64,000 nt of DNA from Chitinophagaceae bacterium (GCA_016710745.1 JADJVB010000013.1:1-64000), one strand, 5' to 3'; positions 1 to 9,859 are shown, numbered from the stretch's first letter. Notes: generated by a model from the letters alone, not told the origin. Numbers and translations: made by a program.

Positions 1-936
1 CTCGACAAACTCACTTATGCAGGTAACGCGAAAACCCTTCAGGATATCGAAAACGGGCAATTACATGTTTGTAAAGGGCGATATCACCGATTTGCCCCTG
101 TTGCATGTAAGCTTTTCAAAGAACCGAAGTTCACGGCGTTTTTAGCTTGCGCCGCTAAGCCCGCTAAACAGTCGCCCGGATCGCTGGTTGCTGACACCAG
201 TAGCCCACACCCGACGGCGTCCTTGCAAGGCAGGCGGCAAAGAAGCACGGGCAGACTATTTCGAAAACAAATATTCTATCATATCTCTACCGATGAAGTG
301 TGGCTCCACAGGCGAAACCGGGTTTTCACCGAAGAAACCGCCTGTAATCCCGCAGTCCGTACTCAGCATCAAAAGCCACTCATCCGATCATATTGTGCGG
401 GCCTTTATCATACCTACAAGATGCCGGTGAAGATCAGCAACTGCAGCAATACTTATGGTCCCTTTCATTTTCCCGAAAAACTGATAAGACTGTGTATTCA
501 CAATATCATCAACAACAAACCGCTGCCCATTGTGGCACGTGTACGTGACGATTATTGTAGAAGATCGTGGCAAAACCAATCGGTGTTGTTTCACACAGGC
601 AGGATCCGGCGAAACCTATAATAATCGGCGGACACAATGAATGGACCAACATCAACTGATAAAAGAACTCTGCCGGCAGATGGGATGAAGCTGGAGAGAA
701 AGCGGCCATTCCGGAAAACTGATAACCTATGTTACCGGCCGTGCCGGGCATGACCAGCTACGCCATTGACGCTACAAAACAAAAAATGAATTGGGGAGAT
801 GCCACCTTTTGATTTCGAAGAGGGAATCGGTAAAACAATAGATTAGTATTTGCGGAACGAAGAGTGGCTTACGCATGTAACGAGTGGGGACTATATGGCT
901 TATTATGAGGAACAGTATGGAAGAAAGCGGGGTTAG
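1..936 (+). pseudogene. rmlB: Broken dTDP-glucose 4,6-dehydratase, 5'-truncated by the window edge
   Basis: RmlB makes dTDP-4-keto-6-deoxyglucose, the second step of dTDP-rhamnose and related deoxysugar synthesis in the cytoplasm. RmlB-like stretches appear in order but in changing frames. LDKLTYAGN and YMFVKGDITD occur near the left edge; NCSNTYGPFHFPEKLI at about 430-490; YVTGRAGHD with AIDATK at about 727-780; and a C-terminal NEEWLTHVTSGDYMAYY at about 855-910. Several frameshifts and short losses separate them, so no full-length product can be made as written. The N-terminal Rossmann loop lies outside the window. It stands upstream of rmlA, the usual rml order. Either a decayed gene or a stretch of poor sequence; identity is much surer than the cause of breakage. 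Confidence 0.8.
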
Positions 937-1029
937 CGGGGTTTAGAGGTTTAGGGGTTTAGAAAGTTTAGTTTAGGGTTTATTTGGGACTGAGTTGAAA
1001 CCATAATAAGATAATTTAAAATTAATTTT

Positions 1030-1338
1030 ATGAAAGTTCATTCCTTTGAAAAATTAGCGTATGGCACGCACTTGAGGCAATTAGCGGTTTGGACATATAA
1101 AGCAACCACCGGTTTTTCCATAAATAGAAAAATTTGGGGTTAGTATCCCAATGCGGAGAGCCGGTATTTCAATCCCTCAAATATCGCCGAAGGCACGTCC
1201 CGCAAAAACTGCCAAAGACTGAGGCTCATTCAGTACCCCATCACACAGCAGCACGATAGAATTGTTGAACGATTTAATAATAGCCAACGATTTAAAGACT
1301 GGAGTGATCAAGATTTTATGATTGGTAGAGAAAAATAG
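1030..1338 (+). pseudogene. Remnant of a four-helix-bundle (23S rRNA intervening-sequence type) protein gene
   Basis: An ATG at 1030 opens MKVHSFEKLAYG, followed in shifted frames by a stretch typical of the family: LAVWTYK, then MRRAGISIPSNIAEGTSRK-like coding at about 1150-1210, and LLNDLIIAND-like coding near 1265-1290. At least four frame changes and an in-frame stop are present. These small bundle-forming proteins (about 115-125 residues) are common inside surface-polysaccharide loci of Bacteroidota, and their role is not known. Here the copy separates rmlB from rmlA and cannot be expressed as written. Confidence 0.6.
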
Positions 1339-1439
1339 AAAAGCATACTTTTTAATTTCTGGGTTCCGAAAATCGCAGCAAAAGTTCAGCCGCCGCTTTC
1401 CAAATCTCTAAAACCCACTCAACTCCCTAACCTCTCCTT

Positions 1440-2358
1440 ATGAAAGGCATCATACTCGCAGGCGGATCCGGAACAAGACTTTATCCTATCACCAGGGGTA
1501 TCAGTAAACAGCTGATGCCCGTATACGATAAGCCCATGATCTATTATCCGCTGAGTACTTTGATGCTCGCCGGGATAAAGGAGATTTGGTGATCACCACG
1601 CCCGAAGACCAGGATCAGTTTAAGCGCTTATTGGGCAACGGAAGCCAGTGGGGATGCGCTATTCAATATGCCAAACAGGAAGTACCCAACGGATTGGCGC
1701 AGGCATTTGTGATTGGCGAAAAATTTATTGGTGCGGATAGTGTAGCGCTGGTACTGGGTGATAATATTTTCTACGGCAGCGGTTTCAGTAAATTATTGCA
1801 GCAAAGTGTTGATCCTGATGACGGGGTGATATTTGCCTATCCGGTAAGCGATCCCGAACTGTATGGCGTAGTTGAATTTGAGACGGACAATAACGCCATC
1901 AGTATTGAAGAAAACCGGCAGCGCCCAAAGTATTATGCCGTGCCCGGTTTATATTTTACGATAATACCGTTGTTAATGTGGCGAAAAACAGTAAACCCAG
2001 TGCCCGCGGCGAATATGAGATCACCACGGTAAACGATCATTACCTGCAACAAAAAAAATTAAAAGTGGCCGTGCTCGACCGGGGATTTGCCTGGCTCGAT
2101 ACCGGTACATTTGAAAGTTTGAGCGATGCGGCAGAATATGTACGGGTGATCGAAAAAAGGCAGGGATTAAAAATAGGTTGCCCCGAAGAAATTGCCTGGC
2201 GCATGGGCTTTATCAGTAAAGAAGACTTAATGAAACAGGCCAAAGAGCTGGAAAAAAGCGGCTATGGCGAATATTTGAAAAAATTGCAGGATAAAAATAA
2301 CCAAAACAAATGTATACCGAAATCAACAAATGCCGCATCAGCGGAAGTGAAAATTTAG
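1440..2358 (+). pseudogene. rmlA: Glucose-1-phosphate thymidylyltransferase, two frameshifts
   Basis: RmlA couples glucose-1-phosphate and dTTP to dTDP-glucose, the entry step of the dTDP-deoxysugar pathway. The ATG at 1440 opens MKGIILAGGSGTRLYPIT, the nucleotide-binding signature, followed by KQLMPVYDKPMIYYPLS. The frame then shifts near 1585 (after KEI, before VITTPEDQDQFKRLLG) and again near 1955 (VPGLYF to YDNTVVNVAKNS). The third frame carries the ARGEYEITTVNDHYL and RGFAWLDTGT motifs through to the C terminus. Together the pieces make a normal-length enzyme of about 300 residues. The 3' end overlaps the start of the next gene by about 49 bases. All family motifs survive, so one-base indels, whether real or from sequencing, are the only defect visible. 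Confidence 0.85.
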
Positions 2359-3535
2359 TAACCGTGCTGTCGCTGGGCGAACAGTATTTAACCGGTGTGT
2401 TTCCTAAAGCCCCGGCGAGGAAGTAACCAAGGGGCCGCTGGACCTGGTTTGGTGCCCCGATGGCGGACTGCTGCAGATGAAGCAATCGTACAGCCTCGAT
2501 GAAATGTATGGCGATAACTATGGCTACCGCTCGGGATTAAACGCATCGATGGTAAGGCATTTGACCAATAAGATCCATACCCTGGAAAAAATGGTAACGC
2601 TGAACGCGAACGACCTGGTGATCGATATTGGCAGCAACGATGCCACTTCACTCAAGGCCTACAAAGCAAATGCCGTAAAGTAGGTATCGATCCAACAGGA
2701 ACCAAGTTCAAAGAATTTTATACCAACGATATTTCGCTGATACCCACGTTCTTTTCGGCAGCCGCTTTTAAAAAGGATTTTGCAAATGATAAGGCAACCA
2801 TCATTACGTCGATCGCGATGTTTTACGACCTGGAAATCGGCTGCTTTTGTACAGGATATAGAGCAATGCCTGGCCGATGAAGGTATCTGGCATTTTGAGC
2901 AGAGTTATATGCCCAGTATGTTGCGCACCAACAGCTACGATACCATCTGCCACGAGCACCTCTAATTTTATTCGCTGAAGGTGGTGAAAAATTTACTCGA
3001 AAGCTGCGGTACGCGCGTTATTGATGTGCAGATGAACGATATCAACGGTGGCAGTTTTGCCGTAACGGCCTGTAAAAAAGCTGCTTCACATATTTCCAAT
3101 GCAGCGGTGATCAACTGGTTGTTGCAGCAGGAGCTGGAGATGGGCCTGGATACCGAAGCGCCTTATATTGCATTTAAAGAACGCGTGTTTAAACAACGCA
3201 GAAACCTGGTTAGTTTAATTGATGCCCTGGTGGCCGATGGTAAAAAAGTATTTGGTTATGGCGCTTCCACCAAGGGAAATGTGTTGCTGCAGTTTTGTGG
3301 ATTTACCACAAAACAAATACCCTGCATTGCCGAAGTGAACGAGCAGAAGTTTGGCAGTTATACACCGGGCACCTTGATTCCGATCGTGTCGGAAGCGGAG
3401 GCCAAGGCGATGAAGCCCGATTATTTTCTGGTATTGCCCTGGCATTTTAAAAACTCCATTTTAGAACGGGAAAGGGAGTATATTGAACAGGGCGGTAAAT
3501 TTATATTTCCTTTACCCGAAATTGAAATTGTATGA
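2310..3535 (+). pseudogene. NDP-hexose C-methyltransferase-like protein, multiply frameshifted
   Basis: The product resembles the three-domain SAM-dependent C-methyltransferases that act on keto-deoxysugars: an N-terminal zinc-binding part, a central methyltransferase fold and a C-terminal domain. It opens MYTEINKCRISG at 2310. The central domain carries LVIDIGSNDATSLKAY (SAM-binding loop) near 2620 and HFEQSYMPSMLRTNSYDTICHEHL near 2895-2960. The C-terminal part (2981-3535) is intact and contains VFGYGASTKGNVLLQ. Frame changes lie near 2415, 2680 and 2800, and an in-frame TAA at 2963 falls in the normally conserved HEHLEYYSL. It follows rmlA directly, which fits dTDP-keto-sugar methylation. 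As written, only fragments could be made. Confidence 0.75.
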
Positions 3536-3578
3536 TGCGGACTGCGATCAACGGCTTTAAAGACTTCTGGTTAAGTTA

Positions 3579-4268
3579 ATGCCTTGCCCTAAAATACCGC
3601 CATCCTATTCGCAGGCGGGTGAGGATGCCGTGATCAAATTCCTGTTTAACGATTTTGGAAAACGAAAAATTGAGTATCTCGACCTGGGAACCAATTTCCC
3701 CGATCGCTACAATAATACCTATCTTTTCTATAAAGAAGGCAGTTGGGGTGTTTGTGTGGAAGCCGATGGGTCGCTCATCAAAAAAATAAAGAACTGCCGC
3801 CCAAAAGATACCGTGATCCATGCGGGTGTAGCCGTGTCGGATGAAACCGAAGCCGATTTTTATATTTTTGATGTACCCGCCATCAATACTTTTGATAAGG
3901 CAGAAGCGGAGCAACGGAGCCTTTCGGGTAATTATAAAATTGAACAGGTGGTTAAAGTTCCGCTGGTGCATATCAACGATCTCATCAAAAACAATTTTGC
4001 CGGCTATCCCGATCTGTTATCGGTTGATATTGAAGGACTCGACCTGGCGGTATTGCAATCATTGGATTACGAAGCTTACCCGGTACCGGTTATCTGTGTT
4101 GAAACCTGTGTGTACAGCGAAACCAACGTGCGGCCCAAAGACCCTGCCATCGCCGAATTCATGGTAACCAGGGGATACGAAATTTATGCCGATACCTACA
4201 TTAATACCATATTTGTAAATAAGCATTGGTTTTACAGCAAAAGCAAAAAAGCAACCGGCGGCAACTAA
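3579..4268 (+). CDS. FkbM-family SAM-dependent methyltransferase
   Basis: Predicted 229-residue cytoplasmic methyltransferase of the FkbM family, whose members O-methylate sugars or glycosylated products. It opens near SYSQAGEDAVIKFLF, followed by YLDLGTNFPDRYNNTYLFY (the SAM-binding region) and VCVEADGSL with its acidic ribose-binding residue. DLLSVDIEGLDLAVLQSL is the family's xxDIEGxE-like motif. The ATG directly overlaps the end of a short reading frame that closes the preceding methyltransferase region, so the genes are probably cotranscribed. The substrate is not predictable; a sugar of the polysaccharide repeat unit is the reasonable guess from context. Confidence 0.8.
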   Translation: MPCPKIPPSYSQAGEDAVIKFLFNDFGKRKIEYLDLGTNFPDRYNNTYLFYKEGSWGVCVEADGSLIKKIKNCRPKDTVIHAGVAVSDETEADFYIFDVPAINTFDKAEAEQRSLSGNYKIEQVVKVPLVHINDLIKNNFAGYPDLLSVDIEGLDLAVLQSLDYEAYPVPVICVETCVYSETNVRPKDPAIAEFMVTRGYEIYADTYINTIFVNKHWFYSKSKKATGGN

Positions 4269-4304
4269 TACGGTGCCAAACAAATCATGCATAGCGCATA
4301 AGCC

Positions 4305-5411
4305 ATGGGTAAAAAATTTCTAATTGTTCAGCTCGCCTGTTATGGGGATTGTTTATTCGCCACCAGCATTGCCCGGCAAATTAAACAGGACCATCCCGAC
4401 AGTCATATCACCTGGGCTGTTGCCTCCCGGTATAGAAATATACTAGACCTGAATCCCGATATAGATAAAATTTGGGAAGTTGATATACCCGGGAACGATT
4501 TTTATAAAGCTGGCTGGGATAATTTTGAAGCCACGGCCCGGGCAAAAAAAGCCGCCGGTGAATTCGACGAGATCATTTTCAGCCAGATAGATCCGTTAAA
4601 CTGGGATACCTACAAAGGCACCATACGGGGTACCATTTTAAGTGCTTATGGTAAACCCATCAGTGTATCCCGCGACCCGGTTGTGGTGTTATCAGAAAAG
4701 GAGATAGCCCATGTGGCCGCCTTTGCCCAAAAAAATAAATTGCCCGATTTTGATCAGGTGGTGCTTTTTGAGTGTGCCCCCGGCAGCGGCCAATCCAAAC
4801 TAACGCCGGCCTTTGCGCTGCGTGTGGCACAACAGTTTGCGGCGGCAAACAGCCGGGTTTGTTTTATTTTAAGTACACCCGATAAACTGGCCGTTGAAAA
4901 CGCGCAGATCATTGATGCCAGTGAATTATCCTTCCGGGAAAATGCGGCGCTTACCCATTACTGTAGTTTGTTAATAGGTTGCAGTAGCGGAATTACCTGG
5001 CTCAGTACCAGCACGGCGGCAAAAAAGCTGCCCTTGATCCAGTTACTGCAGCAAAAAGGAGCCATTTTTGCCGGTGTGCATTTCGATTTTGAAGTGAACG
5101 GTATCGATAATCCGCCCGTATTGGAAATGGTTGAATACGATGAAGCCAACGTGTTGCAGGTTTTAACCGATGTGTTCGGGCAGGGCATGCAACCCGCAAA
5201 ACTGGTCCATCACCAACACTATTTCCCCGGCTATTATTATTTAAAGAAACATATCAGGATTCTGATCAGTAAGAGAAGATCAAGTAAGCTTATTTTCAAC
5301 ATGATCAAAGGGTACAAAGCGGCTGTTGGCGATTTCCCGATCAATTATATTGATCATTACTACCGGTATATGTATTCCGGGCTTTTTAAATCCGTTAAAA
5401 AAGTTGTTTAA
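4305..5411 (+). CDS. GT9-like (heptosyltransferase-type) glycosyltransferase
   Basis: A 368-residue protein whose N terminus, KFLIVQLACYGDCLFATSIARQIKQDHP, matches the start of ADP-heptose:LPS heptosyltransferase-type GT-B enzymes (GT9). The C-terminal half carries LIGCSSGITWLSTSTA, comparable to the GT9 sugar-nucleotide-binding stretch normally read as G-x-D/S-[ST]-G-x-x-H. The histidine usually found there is not obvious. It lies 36 bases after the FkbM gene on the same strand. Expected role: transfer of a sugar to a lipid-linked or LPS-core acceptor at the cytoplasmic membrane face. Donor and acceptor are unknown. Confidence 0.7.
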   Translation: MGKKFLIVQLACYGDCLFATSIARQIKQDHPDSHITWAVASRYRNILDLNPDIDKIWEVDIPGNDFYKAGWDNFEATARAKKAAGEFDEIIFSQIDPLNWDTYKGTIRGTILSAYGKPISVSRDPVVVLSEKEIAHVAAFAQKNKLPDFDQVVLFECAPGSGQSKLTPAFALRVAQQFAAANSRVCFILSTPDKLAVENAQIIDASELSFRENAALTHYCSLLIGCSSGITWLSTSTAAKKLPLIQLLQQKGAIFAGVHFDFEVNGIDNPPVLEMVEYDEANVLQVLTDVFGQGMQPAKLVHHQHYFPGYYYLKKHIRILISKRRSSKLIFNMIKGYKAAVGDFPINYIDHYYRYMYSGLFKSVKKVV

Positions 5412-5457
5412 GTCGTTTTTCAAAAAGAAGCCCGTTTCCTGAACGGGTAGCTCACCC

Positions 5458-5668
5458 CTGGTCGGTCTGCCTCGTGTCTTCACGAATCGAAATTCTGTTT
5501 CCTCCATAGTCGGTGTCTCCACCGACCATCATTTCTCCGTGGTCGGTGTCTCCATCTATGATTGCTGTCTCCACCAACTTCGGGAAAACTTTGTTTGCCC
5601 TCACCGCTGGTCGATGTCCCCACCGACCAGGGAAGAACATTCGTTCCGGTCGGTGGAGACACCGACCA
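5458..5668. repeat. Cluster of REP-like palindromes with core GGTCGGTG-TCTC-CACCGACC
   Basis: At least five full or partial copies of an 8+4+8 hairpin element lie within 210 bases. Copies occur at 5459-5467 (partial), 5509-5526, 5541-5553 (left arm), 5609-5629 (TCGATGTCCCC variant) and 5648-5667. The last is the exact reverse complement of the consensus, so both orientations are present. Another imperfect copy lies around 5564-5578. No convincing gene covers the stretch. The short reading frames across it follow the repeats and look like no protein family. Confidence 0.8.
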
Positions 5669-5732
5669 GTGGAAAACGTCCCCTGCAGGAGGCGTTGCTG
5701 AAAAAAGCCCTCCAAAATTTGAAATTATCACA

Positions 5733-5759
5733 ATAATGAGTAGTTTTGCTACTCATTAT
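5733..5759. promoter_or_regulatory. Perfect 11-bp inverted repeat just upstream of the winged-helix regulator
   Basis: The left arm ATAATGAGTAG (5733-5743), loop TTTTG and right arm CTACTCATTAT (5749-5759) match without a mismatch. The element ends four bases before the regulator's ATG at 5764. It could be an autoregulatory operator or a 5' hairpin that hides the start. Its half-site TAATGAGTA nearly matches TAATAAGTA in the palindrome at 6543-6560, upstream of the next gene, which favours a protein-binding site. Confidence 0.6.
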
Positions 5760-5763
5760 CTAT

Positions 5764-6297
5764 ATGATCGAAACACTCATTTCTTCTAAAACAAGGGTAA
5801 AGCTGCTGTTAAAGTTCTTTTTAAACAGCCGTACCAAGGCGTACCTGCGTTCGCTGGAGACCGAATTTGAGGAAAGTACCAATGCCATCCGGCTGGAGCT
5901 GAACCGTTTTGAAAAAGCGGGCATGCTGGAGTCGGATATGGAAGGCAATAAGAAGTTTTTCAAAGCCAATCCCAAACATCCCTTATTCAGCAACCTGCAA
6001 CAGATCGTTCGCAAATATGTGGGCATCGACACCATTATCGAAAACGTGATCAATAACCTGGGCCAGGTGGAAGAAGTGTATGTTACCGGGCAGTTTGCCC
6101 GCGGCCCCGGATGGCAATGATCGACCCGGAGTTTATTGGCGAAGTAGACAGTCACTACCCTGGTAAGCCTGATCGAAAAAGCAGAGCAGCTGATCAACCG
6201 GAAGATCAGGTATATTATTTATACCCGGGAAGAAGGTGTTGCATTAACAGAAACAGCAGATAAAAAAGACCGCCTGCTCATTTGGAGCAGGGGATAA
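5764..6297 (+). pseudogene. Winged-helix (ArsR-like) regulator with nucleotidyltransferase-like C terminus, frameshifted
   Basis: The product begins MIETLISSKTRVKLLLKFF at 5764, chosen over the in-frame codon at 5746 because that one lies inside the palindrome. Residues 1-75 look like a winged helix of the kind that controls polysaccharide loci in Bacteroidota (NAIRLELNRFEKAGML is the recognition region). After about residue 95, VEEVYVTGQFARG resembles a degenerate nucleotidyltransferase GSxARG loop. Frameshifts near 6115 and 6165 break the rest. The last frame (LIEKAEQLINRKIRYIIYTREE to the stop at 6295) completes a protein of about 175 residues. It is probably the local regulator of the downstream genes, if the shifts are not real. 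Confidence 0.6.
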
Positions 6298-6426
6298 ATT
6301 ATAATAAACAAGTTAAATTGAAGAATCTGTTTGTGTAGGGAAATTAGTAAAACCGATTAAGTTCTTTCAAACGACCAAAGATTTTATTGGGTGCTGCGAA
6401 GCAGCATTGTATAAAATAGCCACAAA

Positions 6427-6483
6427 CCTGCCTGCCGGTAGGCAGGGGCACTAAGCCACTAAGGGAAAATGCTATGCATTTTC
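6427..6483. repeat. Two intergenic hairpin repeats in the 6298-6643 gap
   Basis: The 346-base gap between the regulator and the acetyltransferase holds no supported gene. It contains CCTGCCT-GCCGGT-AGGCAGG (6427-6446), a palindrome type often scattered in Bacteroidota intergenic DNA. A second hairpin, GAAAATGC-TAT-GCATTTTC (6465-6483), follows. It is flanked by CACTAAGCCACTAAGG and TTCGTGACTTTGAGTC stretches, which also look like non-coding repeat debris. Confidence 0.6.
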
Positions 6484-6542
6484 TACTTCGTGACTTTGAG
6501 TCTTCGTGGCTACCAACAATTTTTGTAAAAAATGTTTTTAGT

Positions 6543-6560
6543 TAATAAGTATACTTATTA
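6543..6560. promoter_or_regulatory. Perfect 18-bp palindrome upstream of the acetyltransferase
   Basis: TAATAAGTA followed at once by TACTTATTA is a perfect dyad with no spacer, 84 bases before the ATG at 6644. Its half-site differs by one base from TAATGAGTA in the inverted repeat before the regulator gene, which suggests a common DNA-binding protein. The spacing between half-sites differs (0 versus 7 bases), which weakens the argument. Confidence 0.45.
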
Positions 6561-6643
6561 CGTGTAACCCGCAATCAACATGTAGCAGCCCGTTTCTTAC
6601 CGGAACGGGGCAGAAGACACGGGATTAAAATATAAAAAGGAAA

Positions 6644-7213
6644 ATGAATTATTTTGTTCACCCCACAGCAGTTATTGACGAAGGTTGTACCATTGGCGAT
6701 GGTACAACCATCTGGCATTTCAGTCATGTGATGCCCGGTGCGGTGATCGGCAATAACTGTAACCTGGGGCAAAACGTACTGGTAGCCACCAACGTGGTTT
6801 TGGGTAACAACGTAAAAGTGCAGAACAATGTGAGTATATACGAAGGCGTGATCTGTGAGGATGATGTGTTTTTGGGGCCCGGTGCGGTGCTCACCAACGT
6901 GATCAACCCCCGAAGTGCCATCAACCGCAAGGACCAGTTTAAAACCACCCTGATCAAAAAAGGAGCAACCATTGGCGCCAATGCAACCATTGTATGCGGA
7001 CATACCCTCCATGAGTTTGCGTTTATTGGTGCCGGTGCGGTGGTAACCAAAGATGTACCGGCCTATGCATTGATAACCGGAAACCCCGGCTTGCAAACCG
7101 GCTGGATGAGTGCTTACGGCCATAAGCTCGTATTTGACAAAAATAATAAGGCGGTTTGTGTGGAGAGTGGGGAGCTGTATGAGTTGGAAAATGGGAGTGT
7201 AAGTAGAATATAA
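6644..7213 (+). CDS. Left-handed beta-helix acetyltransferase (WbpD/FdtC-like)
   Basis: A 189-residue hexapeptide-repeat acyltransferase that probably N-acetylates a 3-amino-sugar nucleotide. Repeats run from about residue 5 to 155 (HPTAVIDEGCTIGDGTTIWHF, IGNNCNLGQNVLVATNVVLG, IGANATIVCGHTLHEFAFIGAGAV). An insertion around PRSAINRKDQFKTTLIKKG is typical of the WbpD/WlbB/FdtC group. These enzymes act after a DegT-family aminotransferase on dTDP- or UDP-linked keto-sugars, and such an aminotransferase lies at 9860. The ATG is clear. Acetyl donor: acetyl-CoA. The exact sugar is not predictable. Confidence 0.85.
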   Translation: MNYFVHPTAVIDEGCTIGDGTTIWHFSHVMPGAVIGNNCNLGQNVLVATNVVLGNNVKVQNNVSIYEGVICEDDVFLGPGAVLTNVINPRSAINRKDQFKTTLIKKGATIGANATIVCGHTLHEFAFIGAGAVVTKDVPAYALITGNPGLQTGWMSAYGHKLVFDKNNKAVCVESGELYELENGSVSRI

Positions 7214-7229
7214 ATAACGTAAAAAGAAC

Positions 7230-9845
7230 TTGCTAAAATCAGAATCATATAAAAAGGGCGTTGTTGTTTCAACATTTTTGAATGTATTTGCGAAAGGGAT
7301 AGGTTTTTTCAATACGTTGCTCATTGCATATTATTTTGGAACCAATATCCAAACAGATGTGTATTTTTTTATATTGACTGTTGCTTTGTTGCTTACGGGT
7401 ATAATAAACGGAATGGACTATTTGATTCTTGTGCCTGAAGGGATGAAAATAAGGAGTCGGGAAAGTGACCAATCTTCCCAGATATTTTACAACTTCTTCA
7501 TCTACCTATACGCATTCATAGCTCTCTTATTTGCGAGTATTATTATGTTTTCTCCTGAGTTCTTTTACTCTTTGTTTTCAAAGTTTGATTCAAAAAACGC
7601 TTCAGGATAATACCAATTTATTGTACATCGGTATTATTATTATCGCATTTCAATTGCTTAATAGTTTATTGTCAACAATATTGATTTCGTACAAATATTT
7701 CACAGCAACAATTTTCACCGGTTTAATCAATAGCTTATTTGCGATAACATTTACCCTTGTTTTCCATAGCAAATTTGGAATTGTAGGAACCATGTTAGGT
7801 GTTTCACTGGGCTACCTGGTAAATTTTGTTTTATTGATTTATATATTGAGGCGTTATCAAAAATGGAATTTTTTCCAGGTGAAATGGATGGCAAAAAAAG
7901 AGGTATGGGGCAATATTGGCCTGATGCAGGCTAATGTTTTACCCATCTGGATTCGCAATACAATTGCTTTGTATCTGTTGAGTGGCCTGGGAAAGGGTAT
8001 AATTACTGCGGTAAATCTGGGTCAGCAGGTTAGCATGATACCGGATATATTGATCATTGGCCAATTGATATCTATTGCCAGCATTAAATTCAATGATCTA
8101 AACGCTGCAAAGAAACAAGCGGAACTAAATGAGATATTTTTAAAAGTATGTGTGTGGGGCATATCCATTACTATGTTTATCAGCTTTGTTTTTATTTTAT
8201 TTTCTACGGAACTTATCGGGATACTCTATGGCAGAAAGAGTATAACAGCCGAAAGTTTAAATAATATAGAAATAGTTTTTGCATTTTCCATCGCTTGCCT
8301 TTCGGTTAAATTTATTGCATCCGTTTGTACCAATCTGATAACGGCGGCACAGAAGGTAAGGGCTACTTTTGTGATGTCGATTGTTACACACAGCATAGTA
8401 ACCATTGCGATTTATTTTCTAATTAACTACTTTGGCCTTATTGGCTATTTAATCGGGATTAATTTGCATTTTTATTTATTCTTTTTTTTCTTTTATATTT
8501 TATTAAAGAAAACGATGCCTTTTATAGAGTATGAAAAAGTTTTCAAAATTTTCTTTGCCAACCTGCTTAATAATGCTTTAGTGTTTGGCTTGATATTTAT
8601 GCTATATTATTTTCAACTTAAACATCTCGGTAATCCATATTTGATAGTAGCAATTGGTGTGCTGTTGTATTCTTTATTAACAATTGGGATTAATGAACTT
8701 AATTCGGCTAACAAGTATCTAAAAGTAAAAAACATATACCAACATGGTTTCAAAAGATCTTTTAAGGAACTTCTGAAAAAGGAGATTAATAAAAACAAGA
8801 ATAATAATTATAATGATAATTGGGACTATATCTTATATGGTGATGATAGGAGCAAGCCAGGACTCCGCGGAAAACTAAATAATCTTGCGTCTAAAGCGAT
8901 ACCTGAGAACATACATGCTGAATTTGTGATTAATTATTTTTTAAAAAAACATATAGATGGTCTTGTTTTATTGTTTAATAACCTGTTCGATTCAAGTAGC
9001 AGGGATTTACTGATTCGGGTACTGACATTCAGAATACTAGGTCACCGTAAATATAAACTACCGTTGAGCAATCAAAAATATTGGGATAATTTAAAACTTG
9101 CCGAAACTTTAATTATTGATAATGAAGATTTTATTGATCCGAAATTTCTTGGAATCTTGCTAAAAAAGCATGACCTAAGACCTATTGGATTTCCGATAAC
9201 TTTTTATTTTACGCCGATGGGAGTTTTGATTGACTTTATTATTAAACAATATGAATTCAAAGTAGATGGTAAAGTAATAAAAGCGGAAAAAAATGATGTT
9301 GTACTTGATTGTGGGGGTTGTTGGGGTGATACGGCTTTGTTTTTTTCAAATGAAGTTGGCGCTGCCGGAAAAGTATATTCTTTTGAATTTATTCCAAGTA
9401 ATATTGAAATTTACAGGAAGAATCTCCAGTTGAATCCGCATTTGGCAGATAGTATTGAGATCATAAGCAGTCCTGTCTGGAGTACTTCTGGTCAAAAGTT
9501 ATACTACAAAGATTTTGGTCCGGCCAGCAAGGTTTCAAATGTTCAAATAGAGAACGGAACAGGCGAAACCCTTACTATTGCCATTGATGATTTTGTGGAA
9601 GAAAAAAATTGGACAAAGTTGATTTCATTAAAATGGATATTGAGGGGGCTGAATTAAATGCGATAATGGGTGCAAAGGGAACTCTCGTTAAATACAGACC
9701 GAAACTGGCTATCGCCATCTATCATAGCCTGTCAGATTTTTATACCATTGCGGAATTTATTAAATCGTTGGATTTGGGATACAAATTTTATTTACAGCAT
9801 ACAACAATTCATGCTGAGGAAACCGTTTTATTTGCTGAAATTTAA
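7230..9845 (+). CDS. Wzx-type flippase read through into an FkbM-family methyltransferase; two frameshifts
   Basis: The TTG at 7230 opens MLKSESYKKGVVVSTFLNVFAKGIGFF, the start of a polytopic lipid-linked oligosaccharide flippase (MVF/PST-like). The frame shifts near 7600 (FSKFDSKN to TLQDNTNLL). From there one open frame runs to 9657: about ten further hydrophobic segments to around 8750, a lysine/asparagine-rich linker (LLKKEINKNKNNNYNDNW), then a soluble domain. The latter has VVLDCGGCWGDTALFF (SAM loop) and VYSFEFIPSNIEIY. A second shift in an A-run near 9605 moves into the frame with VDFIKMDIEGAELNAIMG, the FkbM signature, ending at 9845. A true flippase-methyltransferase fusion, or two genes joined by a lost stop around 8775, are both possible. 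Confidence 0.7.
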
Positions 9846-9859
9846 ATTTGAATAATTGT

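Noticed and set aside
3531..3578. 15-residue frame MMRTAINGFKDFWLS between two methyltransferase genes
   Set aside because: Too short to support; probably a remnant or chance frame, although it touches both neighbours.
5452..5789. Overlapping frames rich in Pro, Thr and Asp between the GT9 and the regulator
   Set aside because: They simply follow the REP-like palindromes in several frames and resemble no protein.
6644..7324. Long minus-strand frames opposite the hexapeptide acetyltransferase
   Set aside because: Antisense shadows of a repeat-rich gene; the plus-strand product is a clear family member.
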